A stretch of DNA of 64,000 bases from Lactarius indigo (Eukaryota > Basidiomycota > Agaricomycetes > Russulales > Russulaceae): the NCBI GenBank assembly GCA_025766275.1, contig JAFKAC010000040.1:372001-436000 (forward strand), read 5' to 3'. Shown one piece after another: positions 36,700 to 48,848 of the stretch. Numbering within the stretch: the stretch's first letter is position 1; every line of letters starts with the position of its first letter. The translations under genes were made by a program, and so were the position numbers. The notes under the pieces were generated by a model. It was not told where the DNA came from. It saw nothing but the letters and a program-made list of their open reading frames with translations, and did no database searches.

Positions 36700-39600
36700 T
36701 TATTGCGCTGCGTGCCGGGAGAGCAATTGTATGATTTCCTTCTGTTTTGGGCCACGGACTACATCAGATGCGTACTTTCCTCTGCGGTTGCGCACCTGCG
36801 CATCCGCACCGTGGTCTAACAAGAGCTGTACAACGTCTGGGTGTCCTCCAACAAGACTATCGTAACCATTTGATGCTCGGTGTAATGGGGTCGATCCCAC
36901 GTTATTCTTGGGATTGACCTCCGCATTGCGCTCCAGTAGTATCCGACAAGCCCCGAGACGACCAAATTCCGCCGCCTCATGCAGCGCAGTGTTTCCTTCG
37001 TTGTTGCAGACATCCGCATCCGCATTGTGGTCCAGCAAACACCGCACAACGTCGGAACATCCATTTGACGATGCGACGATAAGTGGAGTATATCCGTTGA
37101 CAGCTCGGGCGTCGACTTCCACATTGTGTTCAAGTAGTATCCGAGCGACTTCGAGGTGCCCGTAGGCGGCTGCCAAGTACAGTGGGGTCAAGCGGTGCTC
37201 GTCCCGGGAGTTCACGTCCGCCCCACAGTCGAGGAGCCACTTTGCGGAGGCAAGGAGTCCGTGTTGTGACACCAGGTGAAGTGGAGTCATCTTGCGCACA
37301 TTGAGGATATTCAGGTCAGCGCCGCGCTCTCTGAGGAGCTGGGCGACCTCGAAGTGACCGTTGAAGAGCGTCGCATGAAGCAGAGTCCCACGGCGGCCGA
37401 CTTGAACATTTAGGTGCTGTGGACGTTTGTCAATGAGGCGTTTTACGAGACCGTGGAATCCACAGAATGCAGCATAGTATAAGGGAGATGCTGAGGTCAG
37501 CGGCATGGGACCCATCCACCTGGGCTCGTCTACGTCATGTATTCGGACCCACGATCGAAAATATGGTTTGTCGATGTCGAAGAAATAGTCCATTGCATCC
37601 TTTATGCGCATTTCTACATTCCCGACCTTGGCATGCCCAATCCAATATTCGGCAGCATATTGAACAAAAGGAACTTCGTTGGCGCTGTCTTCATCTTCAT
37701 CTTCGTCTTCGGCGTGGTTATTCACCGGCAGGCAGAGCAGGGCGCCAAGACAAGCCTGGGCAAGAATCGCGTGTGAAGGTTCGACGGGGATGTGAAACTG
37801 GGATACATCTTCTGTGCAACGCGCGAGCCGATCCGAGGTCAGGAATTCCTTTACCGAAAAATGCGAGAACTGAACAACCCGGTAGCCCTTGTCGACGATC
37901 ACGGTGACCAAACTGGAACACGCCGACAGCACCGCCTCTTCTCGATCTTCCCACCGCCAATCCGTGATCACTTTCGGGATTCTTCCTGCACCGAGGTCAA
38001 ATGCAAGCACATCCGCAAGCTCCTCAACCCGCAATGGGCGACTGGCAACCGCGAGACATTGCAAAAGCCGATATGCGTGTTCCCGATTCGCATTGTCGAT
38101 CTCCTTCAGGATACGCTTGTACGTCTCGTCCAGTGACTTCGGCAATTCTTCGAGAATTCGACGCAGATTCGTCGGGAAACAGTGCCGCAACACCTCCAAT
38201 TGACAATAAACCCACCGAAACCTGTGTCAGACTATAAGACTGGGTCCACCGTGAGCACTCAAGGTTATCCTTACATGCCGTCTGCTTTCTCCGTCAATTT
38301 CTCGATCACCATATCCTTTTCTGCATCTCGCCATCTCTTCGTCTTTCTGTCCGAGCGGATAAAATGCGTGATATAATTGTTAATGTCCTGCATTTGTCCG
38401 GTTTCGTTGTGGAGGGATATTTGTTGAGTTGCCAATGGCTCGAGCGCGGTACGGATGTCGAACTCGGGACGACTTGTAATACATAGTCGCAGAGTTGGAT
38501 GGCGAAGCTTAACGAGCTCATCCACGAGGTCCAGTAACGTTTCACGTGGTGATGGTAATCCAGAATCGTACGGACACTCGTCAAGAGCGTCCAAGACAAG
38601 ATAGATTGGCGCTGGACCCGCAACGGTTAGCATGTACTTGAGGCATTGTGAAAGTGAGTCGTTGGTTGGTTGTTCCGATCCTTGTTTGTGTGCGGAGTAC
38701 AAGGAGTAAAGAGCGTCACAGAATATATCTGATTGATGGGAGAGTTGGACTAGAAGGGAGGATAATAATGCGCGGGAGTCCTGCTTCGCTTTGTCTTTGA
38801 AATCGAAGTAAAAATACGCTAAGAAAGCCGATCCGGCGTTGGATATGGATTTGATATCCTGGATGATCGCGGAGCTTGTCGATGATATAAGTTTCAATTA
38901 AGACGCAGCTCGGCGTGGGGTAACGCACCTGAGAATACTCTTCCCGGAACCGGCTATTAATCGAGGAGTTGTTAGTTGTAATTAAGACTGAGATGGTGAC
39001 GAAAATGTACGTTTTCCGTGGATCCATAACAAAGAACCAGATGTTTTCCAATTTGTGAGTGGTTTCCCTTTGGTGCACCATTCGGCGGTACCTTGGTGAT
39101 GAGCACTGGAGGCTGTGTTGAAATTGATGGATGGATCTGGGGGAGCGACCCATTTTCGAAGGTCCTTGCGTAACTCATTCCCTGTAAGAGTGTCAAGGCT
39201 TCGCGATCGGCTGGAGTTGGAAGACGACGGACGGTTTAGGTCGTTGACTTGATTGACCACCTGTTGAATTGCTACTCCATTCTCCTTTACACCTAACGGA
39301 GTAAAAGGCTAAGGATTATTTAAGAAACGGCTAACGCAGGTATAACTCACCTTGGGTGACTGAACCGACTTTGTGGTCGAGGTCTTTTACTGTGTCATCG
39401 ATACCCTGAACCCTGCCGTCGACGCCCTGTACCTTGCTGCCGACGCTCTGCACCGTGACATCGATGGCCTCCATTTTTGTATTGACACTCTGTACCCTCT
39501 CATTGATAACCTCCAGCCTATTATTTGCGCCCTTCATCGTGTCGTCGGTGTCGCGGGTGATCGTCAGCACTTCTGCTGTTGCCATTCGAGCCTCCTCTTG

Positions 39601-40357
39601 CGTCAATTTGTCCAACCGCTGAAGCGCGTCCTCGACATCCTTCCTTCCAAATAACTTCTTGAGGTACTTATCTGTGTGAAGGTCAATTATCGGAGATATA
39701 TGAAGGTGAAACGGCATACTGATCCATCCCTCCCCGATTTCCTTCGTCACAATCCCAAGGATCGAGATAACCTCAACCGTGATCTTGATGATGAAGTCCG
39801 TCATCGCCGCGGTTGGTCGGACGTTTATATATGTCTCAAGCCGCTTAAAAAGGTATTCTATGCGGCCAAACAAGTCGATAAGAGCACTTTGGCTATCGCG
39901 GACATCCTTAATAGCCTGAGAGGTAGATTTGTCACCAAGACGTCTACATCGGGCCAAGGAAGATTCTCACCTGGAGGAGGACACCAATTCCGGCAAAAAC
40001 CAGAGTCGCAGGTGGGAATACCTGTGCTTGCGCACGTCAGTTGGTAAGTTTCAAGTGGCTTGACACTTCGCAATTTACCAGCCCAGTAACGCTGTTCAGG
40101 ATCGCAGAGAATGCGAATAAGACATTTACAGTGGGATCCAGCCACTTTGTCCATCTTTCGTCTGCACTTTGAGATTGATCAAACATGGTTCGAAGCACGG
40201 CGAGAATGGCACTGGAGGAGTCGCAGGACTGCAATCGGGTGGCTAGGGGATGGAGGGAAATGTCTTTCCCCGTTTGACTTTTGTACGTTTTCAAAGCCTT
40301 TGTAAAGATTGTTCCAAAGTTGGTAGACGAGGTGGGAGTGGATGAACTTTGGGACAT
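36700..40357 (-). CDS. NLR2: Goodbye-NACHT-ankyrin receptor with the longest heptad linker
   Basis: Same architecture and exon pattern as NLR1. The ATG at 40357 opens MSQSSSTPTSSTNFGTIF, and the Goodbye region is about three residues shorter near AVLRTMFDQSQ. The linker after LTQEEARMATAEVL has nine heptads (such as QSVNTKM, EAIDVTV, QSVGSKV, QGVDGRV), against two in NLR1, so a longer coiled coil is predicted. The P-loop is GKPGSGKS, Walker B YLVLDALDEC, and CITSRPEFDI follows. The 499-codon last exon has an acidic insertion (HAEDEDEDEDS) after the helical domain and about eight ankyrin repeats, the penultimate with a longer loop (NGYDSLVGGH). All exons stay in phase, so it is probably functional. 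It lies downstream of a Gypsy insertion (its promoter side faces the element, about 1.2 kb away). Confidence 0.87.
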
Positions 40358-40545
40358 AGTAGTGTTGCCGAAGGAGCTTATTGGATGCTTAGGGGAGAAG
40401 AAAGTCGCAGTGCGGGTAAAGGGAAAAGGGCACCGACCCACGCCAGCACGGCTGGAACTCCTCATGTACAACAGACGGCTGTCACAGCCACGAGAAACGC
40501 ACATGGTAACACTCATCCCGAGGGCGGCACATTAGACTTGCAGAA

Positions 40546-41516
40546 AAGAAGTGACACTCAGATTCTTTCATTGGTCCGGGACAGGCGAAAGTACAAAACT
40601 GGACCACCTTCAGAAGAACGAACCTGTCCTGGAACTCGGTGTTCTAGTCGGGCTACGCCCCGGCACATCAACCAGGGGGGACAGGGAACAGAACGACCAT
40701 CGAGATGCCCATCGGGAAAAACCTCCCACCTTAGCGAGAGATAGCGAAGGTCTAATCGAAAAAACCCGGATAATATATAGTGTTGCTGAAGTCCGGTCCG
40801 GAACTTCGGTCCGAACCCGAACGCCCAAACCGAACGGCAACGTTCCGTTCCTGTTCCGGTTCTGGTTCAGTGCCTCTGTCTCCGGTCCGGTTCCCCGTTC
40901 AGGAGTGACTGGGACGTCCTGGATGCGTTCGAACGTCCCAGTCACACCATTGCCGATTCGCCATGTCATCCATAGTTGCTTGCTCACTCCTGTTGCAGGT
41001 GCACTCAAGCCATCTCACCGGTCACTATTACCACCCTACCAAATGGTAAGCTTTTTTTTTTCCCATTCACCCTGATGGCCTGGCACCCTGGGAATGTTCA
41101 ATGCAACTTACATGAGGTGTCCCAGCCACTGCCTTAACCCCCTGCATCTACCCAGGCTCCTTCATGGTGGATTTGTTCCGCTGGAGGTCTGAGCGGCGGT
41201 AGCGTTCGCGCGTACCACGCTCGGCCTCGGGCACTTTCCGTTCAACCATGCCCGAATTTTTGGACCCGCCCCATAGGGGCTTGTACGTTTCCGGTCTTCG
41301 AATATTCTCGCGTGTTCTATAAGCTTCACTACAATACATTTTGCAGATTCGGAAAGCTGCTTCAAGCAGCTATGATGTGTATGTGCTTTACTATGACTTC
41401 ATACTCTCGAAGTTTCCCGCGCATTTTCCCCTCCCGTCTGAAGGACAGTTTGCAGCCTCGAATGGGAAGCAAGCGTGACTTAACTTGTGATTCGGTATCG
41501 TGCCCGATGGCCCGTG
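40546..41516. other. Degenerate repeat-rich DNA between NLR2 and the Gypsy element
   Basis: No gene recognised. It contains TTCCGG/GGTTC-rich degenerate repeats around 40790-40900, a perfect hairpin (separate entry) and minus-strand frames near 41148-41365 without family motifs. It probably derives from old transposon fragments that replaced the flank of unit B. Confidence 0.45.
40905..40945. repeat. Perfect 13-bp inverted repeat, 15-nt loop
   Basis: Arms GTGACTGGGACGT (40905-40917) and ACGTCCCAGTCAC (40933-40945) are exact reverse complements around a 15-nt loop. Such a structure could be a terminal fragment of an inverted-repeat element. Confidence 0.85.
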
Positions 41517-42028
41517 TGTTACGTTTCGACTCATACCCTTACTGTACCGGTTGCAACTACGGCGGTAAGGTAGATTAGTTGCGGACTTACTTACGGTGAT
41601 ACGGTAGTGCGATAGGCGATACGACTGATAGCTGACTGAGCGGTGCCTGTATGACTCGATACTAGTACAGGTACTAGTAGTATTAGGGTTCGAGATGTTT
41701 CTGCGATACGTTGGACGCTACCTTACTGTGACTCATAGCAGCGCTTGAAAGCCTGCTCTTCTTGTATTTAAAGTAGTTGTTGAAGACCAAGACTCTCCAT
41801 CTTGGTCTTCTTGAATCGTCACTTGTTTCTTCTTTCTCTCTCTCTCCCTCTTTCTCCCTGTCATCGCTATTGGAAAGTGCACCTCCGAGTGTTCACACTA
41901 CTTAAGCTTGGGCCTCCGTGTCTTCAAGTCATTTCGTCACGCCGGGACCTCCGCGTCTTCGGAGCATTCGCTAAGTTGTTACTGCCTCTATAGAGCTCAA
42001 GTCGAGCTAACGTCGTGACGGCGTTACA
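41517..42028 (+). repeat. 5' LTR
   Basis: 512 bp, TG...CA ends. It contains a TATTTAAA box (41765-41772), a pyrimidine-rich tract (about 41833-41860) downstream of it, and a perfect palindrome at 41660-41679. Transcription would start within this LTR. By eye it matches the 3' LTR base for base. Confidence 0.92.
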
Positions 42029-42047
42029 TTAAGACCAAGATCCCACC

Positions 42048-44108
42048 GTGGCCGTAACAACAAGAGACCAGTGGACGAGCTTCCGTCCATATTCGATCCC
42101 AAGAAGAGGAGAACGTAACGTCCCCACGCGCTTTCTACAAGCCGCTAGTTGGAGGGAAAGACAAGAGGAGACCGGATACTTTGTAGAGTTCAACGGACCC
42201 AGTAGGTTCCAACCAGTTGAGTTCAACTTCGACCACCTGTGTTGGACGGAGGTTACGTGGAATCCCATAGATTCCCAGTGAGACGTCATACGACCAGCAG
42301 GACCTAGATATCAGTGCGACATCGACGCCCGAGAGCTCAACAGCCGAGCAGATTGGGGCCCCATTGACGGGCAGGTACGAGAACACTCTACTGGAGAAGT
42401 AGTGTCAGAAGAAGAAAGCCAAGACGAAAGCGAAGGACGAGAGCCAAATCAAACCGAGACTAGTGGAGGAGCAGTACAAGAACTCCTCATCGAACGAGCT
42501 GAGTCCGCGCACATTACCGAACCAGAACCAATTCACATTCGATTGCCAGCCATTATGGCAACAATAACAAGAGCAATGGAGGAAGCCGCGATCGAAGAAG
42601 CGCGTGCAATACGAGAAGAAGCACAAGAAATCCTCATGCCCATCAACCCCGAAACTGGTGTACGAATGACTGCAGACGACGCAGCCATCTTCCGAGCAAT
42701 AGGATCGGATCGAGGAGACCCCCCATCCGAACGACGACTCGCACTGGACCTTCCGCCAGGGATGGGAGGACCGAGTGAAGACCCGCCACCACCACCGGGG
42801 GGAGGCATCCCGTTTGACCTACGAAGAACCGAACCACCAAGAGTGCCGCCCACGGGACCACCAGGAGACGGAGGAGGTGGTGGCGGAGGAGGAGGAGGTG
42901 GTGGAGACGCTGGAAGAGAAGGACATCATAACGAAAAACTAACCGGCGAGCCACCTTCCATTTTTGACGGAGACAGACTCAAAGTGGACCAATTTCTAAC
43001 GCAGTGGCATGTCTATTGGGGCATGAATATGGACGCCCCTATCATGCGTAACGACTACAGAAGATGCCTTCTGTTTCTCTCTTACATCAAAGGCGGAGCA
43101 GTCAGCGAATGGGTCTTGTCCTTCCTGAACTGGCTCAACAGGCAAATACAACGGGGGATAAGTCCCTACACTCGTGCCCTATGGGACGCCGTGGCCAATG
43201 GATTCAGCCAGAGGTTCGAGAACACATTAGAAAGGGAACAAGCCCAAGCTATACTACGGAAGGGCTATAAGATGACGGGAGAAGACATTGACAAGTACGT
43301 CAATGACTTTGAGCAGCTTGCGCGGAAAGCTCATTACCGCCTCAATGAACCCCAAACCATCGACCTCTTTACGTCGGGTTTACCCAAGGAACTGTTCAAG
43401 AACACGTTCCAGTTCGACGATCCCGTCACGTTTGACGAATGGAAGAGGGCCGTCCTCAAGCGACAGAAAAACTACATCCACCTCAAAGCGCGACTGAATG
43501 AATACAAAAATACGACGACGCAACCAAAAAAGCAGGGTGGTAACGCGGGGTGGACACTCCCACAGAACCTACCACAAACTAACCCGTGGGCAATGGACAC
43601 CTCGGCTGATCGTGCAAAGGTGAGGCTCGCGGGATCCGAAGACATCGACTTCAATAAACTACCACACCGCGACTGGCCTACACCACCGTTCCCGCCGAGA
43701 GGAGGGCCGGGAGCTAGAGGACGGGGAAGAGGGGGATCTCGACGAGACCTAAGGAACGTCCTCTGTTATAACTGTCATGCCCCGGGCCACCTCTCACGAA
43801 ATTGCCCGTACCCGCGTACACAGCAACAGTGGCAGGCTCCTCCATCCAGCAGCCGCATGACCGAAACTACGGGGTATCCTCAAGGACCCATCTCACAGTA
43901 CGCACCATCGCAGTACGCGCCGTTGCTGCCGGGGTATATGTCGCCAGCACCAAGCATGACGCCCGCACCCCAAATCAACGCGGCAAGCACGAAAACAGCA
44001 GGGGAGCAGGCTAAAGAATGGCTCACGCAGGTGGCCAACAGTACGGATGAGGTGAAGGATCTTATACTTCAAGATCTATGGGGGAAAGAGGGTTTTCGGG
44101 ACGCCTGA
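42048..44108 (+). pseudogene. Gag polyprotein, Gypsy element (start codon lost, one in-frame TGA)
   Basis: The frame is open from a TAA at 42030 to the TGA at 44106-44108 except for TGA at 42279-42281, which probably replaced CGA (Arg). The expected initiation site reads ACCGTGGCC at 42045-42053, one base from an ideal ACCATGGCC context. Recognisable parts: a Gly-rich linker (about 42870-42910), the retrotransposon-gag capsid region (SIFDGDRLKVDQFLTQWHVY, then ALWDAVANGFSQRFENTLER and FEQLARKAHYRLNE), an Arg/Gly-rich stretch, and a zinc knuckle CYNCHAPGHLSRNC (CX2CX4HX4C) that binds RNA. Its last codons overlap pol in the -1 frame. Confidence 0.8.
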
Positions 44109-47100
44109 ACCCGTCAGTCTGGGTGAGGGCTCTTCAATGTAATTCTGCAATTGTGACAACGCGCTACCGATCTATGAGAATCCCAGTGACTGTCCGAACG
44201 AATTACCAAACGACTGAAACAAATGCGCTAATCGATTCAGGCGCAACCGATAACTTCATCCGACCCAGCTTGGCCAAACAGGCTGGTATCCAGACCCAAC
44301 CGCTGAACACGCCCCGGAAGATATGGAACATAGACAACACGGAAAATAAAGCTGGGTTAATCACTCATTATGTTAACCTAGAAGTGAAAACACGAGGGCA
44401 GATAAAACAGATGACCTTCCTGATCACCGATCTTGGTAGCGAAGACATGGTACTAGGCTATCCATGGCTAAGCGCATTCGAACCGACGATCAGCTGGGCT
44501 ACAGCCACCATACACCCCGACATGCACCCAATAATACTAGCAACTAACGAAGCACTGCTCTCAACAACAACCATTCGAGCTCTCATTGTGTCCGAAAAAG
44601 AAGATATCGTACGAGAACTAGAGGAAGCCACGTTCGCTAGAGCCACCACCTCGACGGAGTTGGCCATACAAGCGAAACAACAACAGACGGCAGCAACGCT
44701 TCCCCAGGAATACGCCATGTTTGCCAAGCTTTTTAATGAGCAGGCCTCGCACCGCTTCCCTCCGGCAAGACCATGGGATCATGCAATAGACTTCAAATCC
44801 TCCGCGCCGGCCGCCATCGACTGCAAAATCTACCCTATGACTCAAAAGGAAGAAGGCGAACTCAAAGAATTTCTAGACGAAAAACTACAGCAGGGGTATC
44901 TGTGCCCCTCCATCTCTCCGTACGCATCCTCCTTCTTCTTCATTAAAAAGAAGGACGGAAAACTACGCCCGGTACAGGACTACCGGGTCATCAACTCCCA
45001 CACCATTCGAAATCAATACCCGTTGCCGCTAATACAAGATCTCATCCTCGACCTTAGCAATGCCCACATCTATACCAAACTCGACATCCGGTGGGGCTAC
45101 AACAACATACGTATTCGTGATGGCGACCAAGAGAAAGCAGCGTTCAAGACCAAATTCGGCCTCTTCGAGCCCACGGTCATGTTCTTCGGGCTTACCAACT
45201 CCCCCGCCACCTTCCAGGCCATGATGAACCACATCTATCGAGATACCATAGCGAAGCATGAGCGACTGGGCACCACCATACGCGTCTATATGGACGACAT
45301 TGGCATCGCTACTCACTTTGATCACGATCTAGCGGCCCATACAAACGCGGTCCGCGACGTCTTGCGCGTTGCGGAGGAACACGACCTCTATTTCAAACTC
45401 AAGAAATGCCTGTTCCATCAACCGCGGATGGATTACCTGGGGGTAATCCTTGAAAGGGGGGTGACTCGAATGGACCCTGTAAAAGTTCAAGGAATCAGGG
45501 ACTGGCCAACGCCAACAAAAGTCAAGGACGTCCGCTCTTTCCTCGGCTTCTGTAACTTTTACAGACTCTTTATCCGCGGTTTCGCAACTCACGCCAAGCC
45601 ACTTACTAAACTAACACGAAAAGACGAAGAATGGCGATGGACTGCAGAAGAAGAAAAGGCGTTCAACACCCTAAAGTGACTCGTAACGGAAGAACCGGTG
45701 CTAGCACACCCTGTCTTGCAAGACCCATTCGAACTAGAAGTAGACGCTTCGGGCTACGCGGTGGGAGCCGTATTACTACAAAAGAAATCTGACGGCAAGC
45801 GACATCCCATAGGTTACTACTCGGCAACGCTCTCCGAAGCCGAAAGGAACTATGACATCTACGACCTGGAACTGCTCGCGATAGTCAAGGCCTTACGAAA
45901 TTGGCGACCACTTCTCGCAGGTGCCCCTCACAAGATTAAAATCTATTCGGACCACCTAAACCTACAATACTGGAAGTCGCCACAGAAGATCAGTAGGCGA
46001 GTTGCCAGGGAAGTACTCGAACTCTCTGAATACGACTTCGAGATTCATCACATCAAAGGAAAGAACAACGGGCGAGCCGATGCACTGTCAAGACGACCGG
46101 ATTACGACCAAGGCGTCGAAGACAACAGCGAAGTAGTGGTTCTACCCCCCGAAATCTTTGTACGAACCCTCAACACCGCGCGCACCTTCATTGCCAATCC
46201 AAATCTACTACAACCACGCCACCAACAAGACGAGAAGGTGATCAAAATATGGGCCGACCCTTATCGTCTCAAGAAAATACAAGGGGAATGGTACAAGGAC
46301 GGCAGGTTCGTAATCACAGGGCCAGCGTCGACTCAACGAGTACTGATACACGACCACCACGACTTGCCAATACATGGCCACCCGGGAATCGCAAGAACAC
46401 AACGTATTCTGGAGAGACACTACTGGTGGCCGCGACTCAGAAGAGACGTATATGAATACGTGCAAGGCTGCGCGGAATGCCAGAGGAATAAAGTCAACAC
46501 GAGGCCCATAAGGGCCGCGCTGCATCCCATCACACCAATACTGGAGGCCATGCCATTCCACATGGTAGCGGTAGACTTCATTACCAAACTCCCCGTCTCC
46601 CGGGGGTATGACAGTATACTGACTGTCACAGACCACGACTGCAGCAAGGCCTCAATCTTTATCCCATGCCGAGAAGAAATCACCGCAGAAGAAACGGCGG
46701 CTCTGTATGTCGCCCAAGTGTTCAAGCGCTTCGGACTGCCGCGCAAAATAATTAGCGACCGCGACCCACGCTTCACATCCAAGTTCACCAGAGAAGTATG
46801 CCGCATCCTGGGAATCCAGCAGAATATATCAAGCGCATACCACCCACGCACTGACGGACAGTCCGAGCGGACTAATCAGTGGCTAGAACAGTACCTACGC
46901 TTCTGGGTAAACGAGCGACAAGACAACTGGGAAGCTTATCTACCAATCGCCGAATTCGCGCACAACAATTGGCCACATGAACACACAAAGGAATCGCCGT
47001 TCCAACTTCTGATGGGGTACAATCCACAAGCGGACTGGACGGATAAGCCATCTCCCATCCCCCTTGCAACCGCGCGACTAACACAGTTAAAAGAGGCTAG

Positions 47101-48817
47101 AGACGCCGCCCAACGCCTTATGAAGAAGGCGCAAGAGTCATGGGTGCGCAACAAAGATACGCCCAAGTTCAACATCAACGACCTCGTGTGGCTTGAGGGC
47201 AAACATCTTCGGACCAATCAGCCTACAGCGAAATTAGCGGCGCGACGCCATGGACCCTTTCGGGTGGTACAGGTGATGTCCCCTTACAACTATCGATTGG
47301 AACTTCCCACGCAGTGGAGCATCCACCCAGTGTTTCACATCGATCTTCTCACACCGTACAAGCAAACATCCTTGCACGGAGAAAACTTCACACGACCACC
47401 ACCCGAACTGGTAGATGGGGAAGAGGAATATGAAGTCGAGGCCATTCTAGACACTCGGCACTTTGGCAGAGGGCGACGCCTCCAATATCTGATCAAATGG
47501 AAGGGATATCCAGACTCGGAGAACCAGTGGGTCAACAAGGACGACGTCTTTGCACCGGAAGCACTCCACCTATACCAGGAGACGCTAACCCACGGTAAAA
47601 GAGATAAAGTGGGAGTCGCTCGGACAGAGGACAGTCATCCCCTCTTCCTTCGCTCAACCATCACTCTCATGCCCACTTCCCCACTCCGACATGTCACACA
47701 GGCGCAACTCCTTGACTCCCTCGCAGAAGACGCCCGCGCCCTCTTGGCAGAGGACAGCGACACCGAAATTCCCAACACTCAGCTCACGCCATGGACACCT
47801 CTTGCACCATCAGAGGGGCCCATCACCGCACAAGAATGGATCAACGTCGTCACCCGATTCCCAGACCCGACGACCACCCCTGACGACGACCGAGCCGTCG
47901 TCCACGTGTTCCGAAACGATAGTGGCGAACGTGAACCCATCGCCGCTATCCCCCCAAGCGACGACCTCATCGGCGTTCGCGGAGTTTTCCCGAGCAACGA
48001 CCAGCGTTCAAGCGCTGATGGAGTACGAGTTGGAGGGTTGGAAGAGGGTAGTGGCAGCATGGCAGAAGGAGCAGCTGGACTCCGCAGCGGCCCGACTGAG
48101 GGAGATGCGCGAGCGACGGCAGCGATGGCGGCAGCTGAGGCTGGCCATGACGACGAAGATTATTACCCGGCGAGACACCCCTTCCTTCGAACGAAACGCG
48201 ACCCTGATAATCCCCTCGTCACGCCCTGGCTCGTCTACACCGACGGGTCCCCCATGTATCGAGGACGTGTGTGCGTGCCTGGCGCCGCCAATCACCGTCC
48301 GTTCACCGCCGCCGAGGACCCCGCGCATGTCATTGCGCCTGAAGGGTTCCGGGCAAACCGACGACCCCATTACATTCGATACCCCATCACCGGGCCAGAC
48401 GGAGTAGAGAGGGACGCGTCGCACGTCCAGATCATCGGAGGGGCCGACCCCCTCATACTAGGAGTTATACCGGGCTCACCACACGTCTATGGTAAGCCCT
48501 TCTACACAGAACCGCACGTATCCGCGGCGCTCCGCCCCACGTATCCGCACGAGGACCTCGTCGTCTTCGAGGCGGACAAGATCACCGACCGCGCACTCAA
48601 CCGCATCAACGACGAGTCGCTCACGGCGGAGGTTACGCGCTTCCGCGCGGCTAGCTACGAGCTGGATCGACTACGGGCGCGGGTGAGTCAACTCCGTGCA
48701 ATGATCGAGTGCGCGCAAGACGATCGACACGACGCCATCTACCGCTTGGAGCGCGCCACCGCGTTAGAGCGTATCGCCGACGAACAGCGCGATTGGCCGG
48801 CCCGCGACTTTCGGTGA
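44078..48817 (+). pseudogene. Pol polyprotein, Gypsy element (one in-frame TGA)
   Basis: One frame, interrupted only by TGA at 45677-45679 (probably from CGA) between RT and RNase H. Order: aspartic protease (ALIDSGATDNF), reverse transcriptase (YMDDIGIAT with the YxDD catalytic pair), RNase H (LEVDASGYAVGAVLLQ, then ERNYDIYDLELLAIVKAL), and the integrase H2C2 zinc finger (HHDLPIHGHPGIARTQRI, CAECQRNK). The DDE core (VAVDFITKLP, ISDRDPRFTSKF, SAYHPRTDGQSERTNQWLEQ) and chromodomain (YEVEAILDTRHFGRGRRLQY, LIKWKGYPDSENQWV) follow. About 400 further residues lie beyond the chromodomain, with a Pro/Thr/acidic part, VTPWLVYTDGSPMYRG and a coiled coil near the end (RFRAASYELDRLRARVSQLR). Without readthrough, RNase H and integrase would be lost. 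Confidence 0.85.
44090..44096 (+). promoter_or_regulatory. Putative -1 ribosomal frameshift site GGGTTTT
   Basis: In the gag frame the bases read G GGT TTT, the canonical X XXY YYZ pattern, nine bases before the gag stop (44106-44108). Slipping back one base gives GGG TTT TCG, the frame in which pol is open from 44078. The position is exactly where Gag-Pol fusion is required. A downstream pseudoknot was not checked. Confidence 0.65.
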
Positions 48818-48834
48818 GCCAGGGGTCTCACGCT

Positions 48835-48848
48835 AGAAGAGGAGGTGA
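48835..48848 (+). other. Polypurine tract of the Gypsy element
   Basis: AGAAGAGGAGGTGA directly abuts the 3' LTR, where the plus-strand DNA primer is expected. A matching primer-binding site after the 5' LTR was not obvious. Confidence 0.7.

Larger units (their letters stand above)
35020..40540. repeat. Duplication unit B (psi-H2A.Z, NLR2)
   Basis: Second direct copy. It is homologous to unit A from the H2A.Z promoter to about 180 bp upstream of the NLR2 start, where similarity stops abruptly at transposon-rich DNA. The flank gene of this unit is missing. Confidence 0.8.

Noticed and set aside
42402..42410. GTG as a gag start codon
   Set aside because: Fungal translation starts at ATG and the frame is open far upstream of this GTG, back past the TGA at 42279. 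I treat the region as one gag frame with damage instead.
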